From positions 53,883,371 through 53,947,370 of the forward strand of contig NC_068567.1 of the NCBI RefSeq assembly GCF_025698545.1: a DNA stretch of 64,000 nt, given 5' to 3'. Made by a program: the position numbers and the translations under genes. The notes under the pieces were generated by a model. That model made no database searches. It saw only the letters and a program-made list of their open reading frames with translations, and was not told where the DNA came from. The stretch's first letter is position 1. Every line of letters starts with the position of its first letter. Positions 47,901-60,173 of the stretch are shown piece by piece. Origin of the DNA: Gossypium raimondii (taxonomy: Eukaryota; Streptophyta; Magnoliopsida; Malvales; Malvaceae).

Positions 47901-49085
47901 GTCTTTCTTTATGGTGTCTGAATTGTCTTTTTCTGATGATAGTATTGTTATTTTTCTAGAATATTTTTCTAATGATTTATGTACCGAAAGAAAATTTATT
48001 GTCCTATTTGTAGAGTCTTCATTGCAAATTGTGATTACACTTTTGACAGAGTTGATCAATAGCCATAATTGATGATGAGATTATTGATTCCTCAAGTTTA
48101 CAAATAGATTAGCATTTGATCTTTCAGAGTCATCTTGGTAATTAATGAGTTTTCTTCTTGTAAATTATGTATGTGACAACAGTTTACTTAATAGCAGTGT
48201 AATTTAATGTGCTTGGATGTTACATGCTTGTTTTGTCTTCCTTACGAATCACACTTTCAATAATGCTTGCCCTTGAGAATATCAAGTCCTTGGTAAATGT
48301 TCTTGGTGAATGTTTTTGTGTAGGGCTCATCTGTTGGACTTCTCAACGAATCCAGCCAGCATGCAGCAATGGGGCATCTACTGATTCTGTGATGAGCAAT
48401 AAAACCAAGAGAGTAGCTATGTAAATTAAATTGGGAAATTTGAGCTTCAATGTTTCATGCTAAAAGTTGATGCTTGCTGATTGTTATTCTATATTCTTTA
48501 TGTTTAGCTATTCTGTTTAAAGTACTTCATCTTCTATGTGAATAAGTACGCCTACTTGTTCCCTCCTTTGGCCACCACCAGTTGCATAGAATTGAGCTTC
48601 AAATGTTTGTAATGCATGAAAATTTTGGTTTAGTAATTCGTATAAATCTGTATGCATTGCTTTTGATGAGAAAATTTAACCATATTTTTTACAGGAGGAA
48701 AGAAGAACACAACAACCAACTAAGGTATATAGCTTTGGCAGCCTCTATTTATGTAATTATCTACATGCATCTTTTAATCATCTTGTTCCTAGTATATCAT
48801 ATAGGCACATTTTTAGATTGTCTATAAAGTAGAAAATTTATTGGTATTACAAATTGCCTTGCTGTTACTTATTTTCAAATTATCTATGAAAAGAGTGAAA
48901 CAACCTGCACAAATATGAAAAGAATGAAACCAACTTCAAACAAAAATGTTTTTCGGTGAATATTTTTTGTCCTTATTTCACCCTTTTCTTTTTCCTGTTA
49001 TCTTTCTTTGCTCCATGATGTGAAAGGGGAGTTTTGAATTTGCTCAACTGTTTAGTTTTAATATTTGAGCTGCTTCTTACTTCAG
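47901..49085. other. Interior of the TIR element, right of the chromovirus
   Basis: Intron-like A/T-rich DNA. TTTTACAG|GAGGAAAG...CTAAG|GTATAT at about 48,694-48,724 looks like a small exon that I could not place. A 71-codon open frame at 48,209-48,424 has no recognised homology. Confidence 0.4.
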
Positions 49086-49438
49086 CTTTGTTAAGCAGTG
49101 TTTCTTGCTGCAACTTATAAGTTCAGGACAAGTTGAAAAATCAACGAGCTTCAGCTCTTCCATAATGAGAATTTCTTTTATGCAATAGATATTGAGGGTT
49201 CTATATCTCACGATTGGTGTCATGATGTATTTATGTCTGTTTCTACAGAGATAAAGAAGCTCCAAGATTAACTGAGAGTGGTTTCCAATTCTTGGTGTGT
49301 ATCATGAAACTCATGTACCTTTTGCATCTTTTCTGGTTGTCTATACCTAAAATTACTTCTCATCTATGTAATTTACAGTTTATGGATACAAATGCTCAGC
49401 TTTCGAATATTATCAGAGAGTATATCTCCAATTCAAAG
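49086..49438 (+). pseudogene. TFB2: Captured exons of TFIIH subunit TFB2 (p52)
   Basis: Three exon pieces with preserved splice sites. First, 49086-49216 (CFLLQLISSGQVEK, STSFSSSIM), preceded by TTCAG, with the family's WE of KQWECF missing and the second half scrambled by a small insertion. Second, 49249-49294 (DKEAPRLTESGFQFL), bounded by CTACAG and GTGTGT. Third, 49379-49438 (MDTNAQLSNIIREYISNS), bounded by TTTACAG and GTATAT. Together they match the middle of plant TFB2, the p52 subunit of the TFIIH core used in transcription and nucleotide excision repair (consensus LTESGFQFLLMDTNAQLW). The introns are kept, so this is a copied genomic segment, not a retrocopy. The downstream exons of TFB2 are absent. 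Confidence 0.85.
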
Positions 49439-50921
49439 GTATATTTGATGAGATAATTATTGTGTTCTGCTTGGAACTTGTTTGTTAGAGCTATTGTGTT
49501 TTACTGTTGTTAAGTTCTTGAAGGGGAAATTGGCATGAATTTATTGTAAATTTTTATTTGGCATCATGGATGATATATGAAATCATTTTTTATTATTAAT
49601 AGTTAAAACAGAAAAAGCATAAACTGTTTTAAATACTTACCACATGTCGATTAATGGTCAAATCTTCATGTATGATTTACTTTTTAATTAGTGAGCCTCA
49701 TGATTATTTGTTGAGTTGTTTTAGTTCAGAAATCAGATTTGAACACTAAATATGTTGTAGTCAATTTGATATGATTTAAGTCCGATCAGCAGTTTTAGCC
49801 TAATCAGAAGTATAGAAGAAGCATAGCAGGAATTTCGAGATCCATTACTTATTATCATTTAAAAGTCATAACAGAAATTACGAGATGCATTTTCAAGTTT
49901 GTGGTTTGGTATTGTGCATCCTTGATCCCAACCCACTGCATGAAAAAGTTTCAGATTTGAAGCTTAGAGATTTCTATTTTGTACTTTATATAATTGCTTT
50001 TTGATTTGTTGTCTTGCATGAAGTGATCTACTACACTTTCAATGGAGAGGATATTTGCTTTTTGATTAAATTGTAAAGTTTGGATATTGACTAATTTTAA
50101 TTTACCAAATTATATCATAACCTGCTTTCCTTTTTCGTTTTAAAAGAAGCACAGTTTATTAAGTTGAACTTATGGAATTTAATAAAATAAGTTTGTTTTA
50201 TTTTATTATTAAAACATGTTATTTTTATAAGATTTAAGCTTAAATTTAATCAAAATGATATAGAAGAATGATATAAGATTGATATAAAATTAATATTCCA
50301 AAAGAATATAGGAGATAAAATGTTAAGTTAGTTGAAATATAAAATTAAAATAACTTTACTCGGATGTAAATGAAAACTCTCATTACATAAATATATATAT
50401 TGATGTATTTTATGACTAAAGAAAATCAGTACCTTGATTAGTCAAACAATTAATTGCTTTCAGTATCGGGAATTATATATTTTTATTAAATTATATTTAA
50501 TAATAATTATTTTAAATTATATTTTATAGTATTATATATTATGATTTTAGTAAATTCATATAAGAATATTTAATACTAAGAATTTTATTAAATTATATAT
50601 TTTTGTTAAATTATATTTTATATTATTATATATTATGATTTTAGTAAATTCATATATTTTATTAAATTATATATTATTATTATTAAATTATATTTAATAA
50701 TAATTATGTTAAAATATGATTAAATTATTTATTATTTATATTAATAATCTTATTAAAATTTAATAACAATAACAATAACCATCTACCTAAAAAAAATTCT
50801 TCTAAGAGTATTCTAGTTATTTTAGTTTTTTTCCTTATGCTATTACAACATCATTCCATTCAACCAAACAAAAGGATTACCTATTACGCCTCTATTCCAT
50901 TACAGCGAACCAAACGTGTCC
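49439..50921. other. Interior and right end of the TIR element
   Basis: AT-rich, with TTAAATTATATTTTATA-like repeats at 50,460-50,740. The right terminal repeat is at about 50,870-50,921. No further exon is recognised. Confidence 0.5.
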
Positions 50922-50924
50922 TAA

Positions 50925-51682
50925 GTATTGTTTTCTGCATGACCTAATGATACGTGGTGGCTCCCCTCCTTGTTCAGCTTAGGTCTCTTCTAGGCTTAAA
51001 ATTCATTGTATGGGCTTAGGCTTATGGTCTTTTCATAATTGGTGCTATATAAATTTTGCATATTCATTTATTTCTTGTGTTATTCATCCAAAATCTTCAA
51101 TTTGTGGGTTGGTATTAAGTGTATATAAATGAAGGAGAGAATAAAAGCGGAGGCATCCTTTTATCACTCACTTTTTTCTAGGGTTCGCCATGGAAACCAT
51201 TACTATAAAAAATAAAGAGACAGCCTTTACAGTGAAAGCGGTTCTGTTTCAGTGGATAACAAGGGATCTGATTCCATTTACCCCCTTTATTTTTTCTTGT
51301 CTTTTAGCTACACCTTCCTTCAACTTGTAATTTTAATCACGTTTTACATATCAAATGCAACTTACTTCATCACCAAGGTAATCCCCTTTGTGTACAATAA
51401 GAAAGGTAACTGTCATTTTGCACATTTTTTGTGTTCACTAAAAACCATGTCTTTAATTAAAAAAGCAACTAAATAATAATATTTAAGGCACTGGTTAAGA
51501 AAAGCAAATCCTTCTTCCTTTTTATGTCTTGAAAGCAAATAATAACATGTAATAAAAGCAATTTTGACAAGTTGAGTTTTTGGTATCTCACATTGCAAAA
51601 GTTAACAAAAGCAACGTAAAACTTGCAGCACTAAATTTAACTCATTTTGGAAGTTGGAATCTTGCCCTTCTTTGATTGGTGC
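50925..51682. other. Intergenic, 3' flank of the GUB_WAK gene
   Basis: No gene recognised. The last 100-150 bases hold the 3' UTR of the minus-strand gene that follows. Confidence 0.4.
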
Positions 51683-52708
51683 CTATAGCAGGACCATAGC
51701 CAGTATCCATGCCAGTGGATAGACCAACAAAGTTCCTGCAACCATTTAAAGATCACAAAACCAAAGATGTCATGTGCTCGGCTTTTAGTTCCAGTGATCG
51801 TTATTAAACACTGAAAGAAAAATAAAGATGTAAATTATGGAATAAATACCCGTCTGCGATGGGAGTAGCCTCAGCCCATTATTAAACGATGATACAAAGA
51901 AACAAGTAGAGGTGGTGTTTATGCCATTAGGACAGTTGCAAATAAATGAATTGTAGCTTCCGGTGTATCCACAGGCACCGCTGCTTTTCTCACAATCCGC
52001 ACATGCGTTCGGGTAGTCATTATACACGTTGAACTTATATTTAAGCGATATTCCGTACTTCCAGTTATCAGGGTTTGATTCTTGGCCACTGAAGCTATAG
52101 AACGCGGAATACGAAGAGCATTGCAGCTTCGGCAAATTGAATTCGAACGAGGGGCCGAGATCTACCGGTGTGTATATGCAACATGTGGATATTGGGAGAT
52201 TGAGCATGCTAATTGCCCTGCAAGAGTACAAGTAACTACAAATGGGGGCACCTTGTTTGTCACATAGAGGAACAGCACTACTGTTATCAACATTATAGCT
52301 GTTGGATCTGAAAATGGGTGACGAAGTGGTGGAGCAGTCAAGGAGAGTGAATACGTTGTCGTCCGTGAAAGAAAAGGGTGCATCCCAATCAAGGCCGAAG
52401 CCTTTGCTCGGTTGAGAGCAACCGCAAGTTGACATCGAAGGATCCGAGATGTATATAACTTGGTTGCTGTAGTCTATGTTGGTTATGGGATAGTTTCCGG
52501 TGTGTGTTGTCAAGGTGAGTTTTTGTTGGTCGCAAGTTACATACTGTTGAAAGCGCGGATCACCGCAGCCAGGGCCGGTTCCAAAGGGGAACTTGATGGG
52601 GAGATTGCCACAGGTTCTCTGGCAGGCCTGAGATGAGACCAAGGAGGGAAGAAAGATCAAAGAGAGCAAGGGGAGGAGAGTGATGGAAGAGTGATGTTTT
52701 AGCTTCAT
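51683..52708 (-). CDS. GUB_WAK-type extracellular protein, probably GPI-anchored
   Basis: Two exons, 51850-52708 and 51683-51735, joined at ACG G|GT...AG|GA, give 303 residues. The start is Met at 52,708 (MKLKHHSSITLLPLLSLIFL), because it places a signal peptide at 1-28 before SQACQRTCG. A Met 31 codons upstream (52,801) is the alternative but would bury the signal peptide. The galacturonan-binding WAK-type domain spans about 30-130 (CGNLPIKFPFGTGPGCGDPRF), with paired Cys such as TCGCSQPS. A Cys-rich WAK-associated C-terminal region ends in GACGYTGSYNSFICNCPNG. Exon 2 adds a hydrophobic tail, TLLVYPLAWILAMVLL, immediately before the stop, with small residues (SSFNNG) upstream. That fits a GPI-anchor signal better than a kinase-bearing WAK. 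It is likely a cell-wall or plasma-membrane protein of unknown ligand. Confidence 0.82.
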
Positions 52709-54859
52709 TGTTTCGGCTAAGCTTAGAGAATTGGAGAGGGAAACTAGAGATGCTTTATGTTGGAGTGGGATTGGTATATATTGTAATGAGCATGCATCCA
52801 CGAAATGAATGAGAAGGTGGTTTTAAAGAGCGGTTTTTTCTCGAAAATTTATAATTTGATCATCTTTTATCCCGACACCTTTAACATAAATTTTATGAAT
52901 TCGACCAAAGTTTCTATGAATGGATGGATGGATGGGTAGAAGGAAGCATCTTGTGCTTTATGTTTTAAGGGATTGGTTTGATGACTTTCGGTGTGAGGCT
53001 GGCTAGCTTTTAGGACCATTCACTTTTCCCTGTAGATGCCTTGTTATTCTCAAGTATTGCTCCCGTTGCTGTGTAATGATGACTTGGTTTTCTATGCACT
53101 TTTAAAACTTCTATTTGTCGATTCAATATTTTTTTTTCTTTCGAAAAAAAAAAAGAGAAAGTAAAGAAGTTGATTAAAAGATTAATTAACGTATGGCAAC
53201 ATATTTCCATATTATCAGTTGATTAAAAACAAGGAAATTGAGTGTGTTTGTACGTGTTGGTGTACATGGGTAACTAAGGACCCTGGTTGTCAAGAGGTTG
53301 ATCTGGCATTTTATTGTAGGGGGATACGTTGACCCTGGACTTTGTTTATTCTGGGCATCTCATGTGCACAATACGATGTTATTCATTCCAGTTTAATTTT
53401 CTTTTATATATATGTAGTTTGATGCATTGATCCATATTCATAGGAAAGATGACAGAAATTTCATATATATATGAAACATAAACAAATAAATAAATCAAGT
53501 ACAGAATCTCTCTTACAACACTGTCTAGAAAAGGTTTAGGCTTAATCAACACTACACTACACTTAACAAGGAGAATATTAAGAGTAAATTTTTTTATATA
53601 TATTCCATTTCATTACGGGCATCTTTTCCAAAACAAGGACAGCTAAATCGATAAAGTCAAGCATTTGTATTTAGTGTTGAAATATATGGCTAGTTATCGA
53701 AAGCTATTTTGCCTTGGGGATGTCTTGTCGATGCCATGATGTATAAATTTCAGACAAACGATTAATAGATCTGCAAGGGTTCCTTTGATTGTATTGCTCC
53801 TACCTAACCCTCCACCCAGAAAAGAAGGGTAGCCATTGAACACGGTTAATAAAGTTGCTGCATGATTTTCAGCACTTATATTGTCTTTCTCATAAAAATA
53901 ACAGAAGCAGAATCATATACATATAATCAAATCCTAGAAACCACTAAAAAGTCGAAGCTTGTTAACATAGATGAAGAAGGGAATCTTTCTTTTCCACTCT
54001 TTAATTGAGATTTGGAATCGCCATATTCCATCACATGGGGCCTACCAGAAATAGTTAAGATTGATCATCAAAGTTTGGTCCACTGAAACCAAAATACAAC
54101 TATAAGGCATCTGCATTAGTATGTTAGCAGAAAAAAAAAGAGAGATATATTAATAGTTTAAAAGTAGAGAGTGGAGACAATCTTTTGCTTTAACAACAGC
54201 ATTAATGGGTGTTGTGTGGTGGAGTAGGGCAGATCCGAGTGGGTCGATCTTATTAATTAGCATCAATATATTCTTACTTTGTATTGAGCAATGCATGTGT
54301 GTTGCTGCTGATGAAATAGTGACAGACTTTAATGTTTAGTGTTGATCAGTTCCTAGAGACATATTACTTAAAAGTGATATTAAAAAGAAAAAAAGGACCT
54401 GCAATTAATAAGTTATTTAAAGCAAAAAATTATGTATTCAACGTAAAATTATCATTAATTAATCTTCAATCAATGTTTATATGTTTAGCAATCAAGTACG
54501 AGGAAATACTCTTATCGGTTCTTGATCATTTTAATTTTCATTGGTAGAATTATATGTATTTCTAAGTTGTAAAGGATTTGGTATTGAGCTCCAAATTAAG
54601 AGTTCTAACATCGAAAAATTGATTAATAAATGATATGTGTCATTCTTGTAAAAAAGAAAGTTAGATTGAAGATTTGAATGTTGCATGTTCTATCCATGCT
54701 CATTGCAAACTTTTTTTGCTCGTTTAGAAATTCTCTTGGTGCCTAATAGGGTTTGAAAGATTTATTGTGTTTCTCTTTTGTTTTTGGTGGATTCTTTTCA
54801 GTACTCTTAATTGTTTTCAATTTTGTTATTGATTTCTTTTACTGTTTTCATTCTTTGGA
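52709..54859. other. GUB_WAK promoter side and AT-rich intergenic DNA
   Basis: No gene recognised. The short open frame at 54,332-54,547 has no family resemblance. Confidence 0.45.
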
Positions 54860-56565
54860 TTTGCAATGACAGTGACAAAAGAAGTTTTGATGACAAAGGG
54901 GGGATTGCAACCCTCCATAGACTAGAAGCTGTTTAGCGCTGATCAGTCTCTCCAATTCTTTCCACAAGTCTCAAATGGCGTGGTTACTGTTGAACCTCAT
55001 ATGAGGTTTTTGATGATGTTGGCAACATTCATTGGTGGTGCAATTTTTGGATGAAACACCAAATTTTAGTTATCTTCAAAAGACTTTGAATCTACTTCAG
55101 AGAAAATCTGGTGATAAGTTCTAAAAGTAAACATATTTTAATCTCATTCTTAATGCGTTTTTGGATGACTAATTATATAAATTAGTGAATTTGATGCTCC
55201 TAATCCTTTAAATTCATGTTTCTATACTTAGGAGAGCATTTGGGAACAAAAGGAGCGAAAAACAAGCCAAAATTGGACAAATAGAGCTATTTCTAGAATC
55301 CACACGGGCTGGCCACACACTCGTGTGAGCCACACGAGCTGGCCACATGTCCATGTGCCAACTTGTGTCGATATCGCACCCTACTTCCCAAATAGGCAGA
55401 AAAACTCAATTTTTGGACTTTCTGAACATTCTAAAGTCTATAAATACCAATTAGAAGAAGACCTAAGGGGGCACTCAGAGAAGATCGAAGAAAGCACTAG
55501 AAGAACGCCATCGAAATCAACTCGGAAGCAGATCTTCCTCAAGATCGAAGATATCCATTTAATTTCTTTCGAATTTTATTGAGTTTCTTTATGTCTTTTT
55601 GGTTATTCTGACTTTGAGATGTTTTTATTCAGGATTATGAACTAAATTCCCAATATACCTAGGGAAGATGTGTAACACCCCCTAACCCCAAACTGTCGCC
55701 GGAACAGGGTTACGAGGCATTACCGGACATACCAAGCAATTTAAAAATAATTCTTAAATAAATAACCAACCTATTAAAATAATTCATAAATTGTTATAAA
55801 TTTTACTAATTGATTTCATTCATTTTTAGAAAAATTTCGGCAGCATTTCTACTTATTTTTACATCAAACCCCCTGCAATTTAAAACCATATCATTTTCAA
55901 ATATAACCAATCAACCAATTCATTTCACATTCTCATTTTCTATTCTAAATACTTCTAATCAAACTCAATCTACATGATATTAATTTAAATTTAACAAAAC
56001 AATAAATAAATCAAATTAGGTAAACTTCATTCATTATAAATCTTGAACTTATAATACTAACATTTTTAACCATTTATATTAAACATAATAATCTTTATAC
56101 ACATCCTATGTACATGCCACATTATCCAAAAGGAAATATACATCACCAAAGTTGTACTGAAGTCGGGATTGATTTGGGTGCTGAACCAGAATTTTTGACT
56201 TCTACCAACCCGCGCACAGAAACAACCGTACGCTGAGTATTTTATACTCAGTGGTATTACCATAATTCAAATTATAACAATAATAAACATGTAATGCATA
56301 ATTCGTATATACAATTTAAATTCAATATCTCAACAATAGCAATTCATCAACCAATATCATATATCCACAATTTGAGTTTGAACAAATCATGAACCTTAGG
56401 TTCATTTCTCAATCTCATTTCACATTTCAATTCACAATTTAACTTTTTTCATATCATTTCAATAGCTTGTTTGACCAACTCATTCGGTTTATCATTTCAT
56501 CATTTACCCTATTAACAAAACTCGGACTTTGGCGGATACACGGATCCAACCAAACACACTAGAAT

Positions 56566-56714
56566 GGCACCTAGTGCCTCATCGGATAGTTCGAAGCAAT
56601 AGTTGACACCCAGTGTCTCATCGGCCAAGCCGAAGTAAGTTGGTACCCAGTACCTCGTTGAAACTATCCGAAGAAATATAGTGACACCCAGTGTCTCATC
56701 GACTCGAGGTCGAA
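56566..56714. repeat. Array of mini-hairpins with covarying stems in LTR B
   Basis: Successive units of about 5-bp stem and 3-nt loop: GGCAC-CTA-GTGCC (56566-56578), TCGGA-TAG-TTCGA, GACAC-CCA-GTGTC (56605-56617), TCGGC-CAA-GCCGA (56621-56633), GGTAC-CCA-GTACC (56642-56654), GACAC-CCA-GTGTC (56683-56695), and TCGAC-TCGAG-GTCGA. Stem bases change on both sides together while the loop stays CNA. Confidence 0.85.
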
Positions 56715-57011
56715 GTATCCCTGAACTCTTCCAAACCTATGGCATGCCAACTATATCCGACTCAGCCCGACTAGTTAATAGGGTATTTAAATCACATATA
56801 ACCTCAATTCAATCACAATTTCTCACATTTTCAATTCAATCATTTTCCCACCTTTCAATCAATAATTAATCCACAATTTCATACTTTTCACAACTCAATA
56901 CATTTCCATACAATTTAATACCATTCACAATTCGATTCAAATTCATTTCCCAATTTCAATCAACAAACAATTCAAATATTTATTCATATCGACTATTCAA
57001 TTTAATTCCCA

Positions 57012-57012
57012 C

Positions 57013-57048
<36 letters not shown>
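57012..57048. repeat. (TAA)n microsatellite
   Basis: About twelve perfect TAA/ATA units inside LTR B. Confidence 0.95.
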
Positions 57049-57051
<3 letters not shown>

Positions 57052-57925
57052 CCTCACATTTCATTTACTAAACACATAATTTAAAATTTAACATTTAATA
57101 ATAAATAACTTGAATTATAGTAATACAAACCATGATTTTCTCGAGTTTACTCCTCGATAATCTTCTCATTTCCCTTTGATGCTGATGCCTCGGGTTCTTT
57201 GTTAGCTACGAAAATAATAATAATTTATACTATTAATTTCAGCACTAATTATGATAAATAATTGGATTTCTATTCAATTTCTTCCTTATTCTCAATTTAA
57301 TCCTAACTAAATTCACTTACTTTCCTAACTCAATTCACACTCTATTTCTATTCAAATTCCATCCAAACTCAAATTTAACTATCAAAATTTCAGCATATTT
57401 TCTTAATTTCGAATTTCCCTCAATTTTAGCCCTAAAACATAAAATTTATAGTTTCTTTTACAATTTAATCCTCTTATCAATTCCAATCAAAATTTCTATC
57501 AAATAAACCCTCAATTCCATCATTTATTCAACATAAACCCTATTCAAAAATCTATTAACTTTCTAAATATCAATTTAATTCCATCAAAACTTTGTTTTAA
57601 AACTTCTAAAACATTAGAATTAAGAGAAAAGGGCTAAATTGACTTACCAAATTAAATTTCAATCCTCAAAACCCTATTTTCCTATTTTCTTCTTTCTTTC
57701 TTTCTCCCTGTTTCTTCTCTGTTTCGTCACTTCTATTCTGTTTCTTTCTTTTCTTTTCTTTGTTTTTATTTCCTTTTATTTCATTTACTTTATATTATAT
57801 TAATATCTATTTAATATCAATATTCATTTTACATTTGGTCACACTTATATTTTTACATTTGTGCCAATAGTTTTATTACAATTGTCATTATTTAATTTGT
57901 TTACCAAATAAAAATCTCATGATAT

Positions 57926-57956
57926 AATTAATTAATTAATTAATTAATTAATTAAT
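57926..57956. repeat. (TTAA)n microsatellite
   Basis: Seven to eight units of AATT/TTAA inside LTR B. Self-complementary. Confidence 0.95.
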
Positions 57957-60173
57957 ATCTTTTACTTAAATTTTAAGTAAATAATAATTATAATACAAGT
58001 GTATATATATATGTTATTACACTTGTACCATCCTATCACCAAACATTTGTCTTAATTTTAACTTATTCCATAATAAAATAATATAATTAATATAAATTAC
58101 CATTTAAATAAATAATTATAATAATTATAATAATTATATACATATAACATTTATATATATCTTAATTAAAATCTTAGATTTTAAGAGTTTATGCCGCCTC
58201 ATTTCATATAAATGGCTTAATTGCCATTTTAGCCCTTTTCACTTTCTTTTAATCTATAATTAGACTTTCACTCTTTATTCAATTTAATCCTTTTTACTAA
58301 TTACTCATAATTAAACTAAATTCACCTATCCAAAACCTACTTAAACACACAACTAGCCTCGTAAATATTTCTAATAATTATTTCTGAACTCAAATTACTA
58401 AGACGGAGGCCCGATATTATACTTTTTCGATGCCCGCGAATTTTGGGTCATTACAAGATGAAACCTATGATGAATCTTATTATTTGATTTCTGATTTATG
58501 CGATAAATACTTGATTCTTGTTCTCAATTATGTATGCTTATTTCTTGTTTTAATATTTCTGAGATATTAATTCAAGTTTAATGTGCTTATTTCAGTGGAG
58601 CAAAAGTCCATGTTTAAGAGTAGATTTAGCATAATTGAATGGAGTTGCATGCAATCCTAGAAATAGGACGACATAAATCTACCGAATTAGAGTCAAATCT
58701 AATAGGGGAATCTATAGATTGAGTTAATGTGACAATATGAGTTTTAATTAGAAAAAGATTTCAATTAATCAACCTAGAGTCAGTTGCTCTTACTCTCAAA
58801 AGAGCTATTAACATAATTTAGGGATTTCTACGGATCAAGACACAAGTGAATAAATCGTTTAATTTAGATTTATAATAATAGGTGAAATCTAGGTGGATTC
58901 TTTCCTGAGTATTGTCTATCTCATTGGTTATCTTCGATTATTTCCTATTTCATTCTCTGTTGCATTCTTAGTTAGAGTAGTTTAGTAATTTTAGATTAAA
59001 AACAATCACTCCAATTTGTCGACTAAATAATAGAAAAACGGTAATTACTAGTACTTTTAGTCCTCGTGGATACGATATTCCCTACTCACCATAACTATAC
59101 TATTGTTCAATAGGTGCGCTTGCCTTAGTCGTATTTATAGTTAATTTAGTGACCATCATCTGGTGAAGTTGATATCAAGCTTGTAGGCCCTAATCTTTAT
59201 GTGGTGCAATTTACCAGTGATGCAACTAGGTATTGGGTTTTAAACCAAAGACCTTGGTACATCTATAATAAACCTTTTATTGTAAAAAAGAAAGAACCAA
59301 GCATGAAGAGATTTGATTTTGATATGTGTAAATTACATATTTGGGTTTATCTCTGTTATGTTCCATTAGAGCTTTATATGAAACTAGGACTGAGTTATAT
59401 TGCAAGTGCTCTTGGTTTGCTTCTTTATATGGATAGTATCATGACTTATTCCTACTTCTATTGATGCCAAATTAAAGGATGGTTCTACTTGTGATGTTCT
59501 AGATGATGTATCTTAGATGCCCCAAAGATGGTTTAGATTCTCAACTTTTGGACATGAGGATAAATATTATTTGTAAAGAAATGGGTTTCTAAGAATGGAA
59601 AAGAAGTAAATGTGTTAACTTCTAATGGGAAGCATAATGATGCTATAGTTATTGAGCCTAGTAGTGTGAGAGGTAAGGCTTGTTCCCCTTAGAAATCAAA
59701 TGATTCAACAAGAAATAAGAAAAAGAAAGGTTTATTTGCGGGTTCATCAAACAAGTTTTCTTTATTAGTATAAGTGGAAATTACTCACACAGTATCTGAG
59801 ATGGAAGAAAACTCAATGGGTGTTTTAATGAATCTGAATCTCTCAAGAATTCTAGGGCTGTTGCTGTAAAAGTTGCTAATGTAACAACCCGTTTCTGAGT
59901 CTGATCGGAACAGTGGTTTCGGGACCACTTAACTGAGTCAAAATATTTATTTTATTATTTTAATAAGTTTTACAGCATGAAAGAAATATCGTGTGAAAAT
60001 TCCGTAAAGAAATTTTACCGATTAAATGGTTAATTCGGTAAAAAGGACTAAATCGCATAACGCATAAAATATGAGTTCTATTAGTAGTAAAATGGTTTAA
60101 ATGATTATGGAATTAATTATATAAGTCCTTGCATGGTAAATATACCATTAGTTGCATGGGTGGACAAATATGG

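Larger units (their letters stand above)
41385..50921. mobile_element. PIF/Harbinger-like TIR element carrying a captured TFB2 gene fragment
   Basis: The left end (CAGCGTGTTTGGTTCGTTGTAATG) and the complement of the right end (GGACACGTTTGGTTCGCTGTAATGG, in two pieces of 20 or fewer identical letters) are inverted repeats. TAA flanks both sides (41382-41384 and 50922-50924). The left terminus is repeated once internally at about 41,455. After removing the nested gypsy element (42231-47895 plus TSD), about 3.87 kb remains. No transposase ORF is seen. Exon-like pieces of TFB2 lie at 49086-49438. TTTCCAG and TCTAGAG|GTAATTT splice-like sites suggest that other gene parts near 41.6-42.2 kb came along too. 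TIRs of this type are common, so two independent MITEs flanking the segment is the rival explanation. Confidence 0.6.
55671..58455 (-). mobile_element. Solo LTR B (2,785 bp), nested in solo LTR A
   Basis: A perfect 5-bp target duplication AGATG lies at 55666-55670 and 58456-58460. On the minus strand it begins TGTAATGACCCAAAATTCGC and ends GGGGGTGTTACA. This is the same end style as LTR D (TGTGATAGCCCAAAATAGG ... GGGGTGTTACA), so the two are related and B is reversed. It holds a hairpin array and two microsatellites. Confidence 0.85.
55112..59158. mobile_element. Solo LTR A (about 1.26 kb without its nested insert)
   Basis: Starts TGATAAGTTCTAAAAG and ends TTTAGTGACCATCA, with a perfect 5-bp target duplication TCTGG at 55107-55111 and 59159-59163. 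It contains the cotton-style CACACGGGCTGGCCACAC / CACACGAGCTGGCCACATG repeat near 55,300. The 3' tail has CCTCGTGGATACGATATTCC and GGTGCGCTTGCCTTAGTCG, common near the ends of large plant gypsy LTRs. A single copy is present with no internal region, so it is a solo LTR. Confidence 0.82.
54860..59879 (+). pseudogene. DUF4283 retroelement-type gene, split by nested solo LTRs
   Basis: Left part (54,860-55,111): GGLQPSID, QFFPQVSNGVVTVEP and SYLQKTLNLLQRKSG. Right part (59,164-59,879): GEVDIKLVGPNLYVVQFTSD, RPWYIYNKPFIVKK, MKRFDFDMCKLHIWVYL, VPLELYMKLGLSYIASALG, and further down DAKLKDGST. The two parts are collinear parts of one DUF4283 domain and read on at the TCTGG target site of the solo LTR 55112-59158. 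Several stops (near 54,925, 59,465 and 59,513) and frameshifts make it a pseudogene. The right part is cut off by another LTR at 59,880. Confidence 0.8.

Noticed and set aside
48209-48424. 71-codon open frame inside the TIR element as a transposase or MYB-like ORF
   Set aside because: No DDE motif or MYB helix is visible, so I left it unnamed.
54332-54547. 71-codon plus-strand open frame between the GUB_WAK gene and DUF4283
   Set aside because: No homology or codon bias that I can see.
56566-56714. CRISPR array
   Set aside because: Repeats are short imperfect palindromes in a plant LTR, without regular spacers or cas genes.
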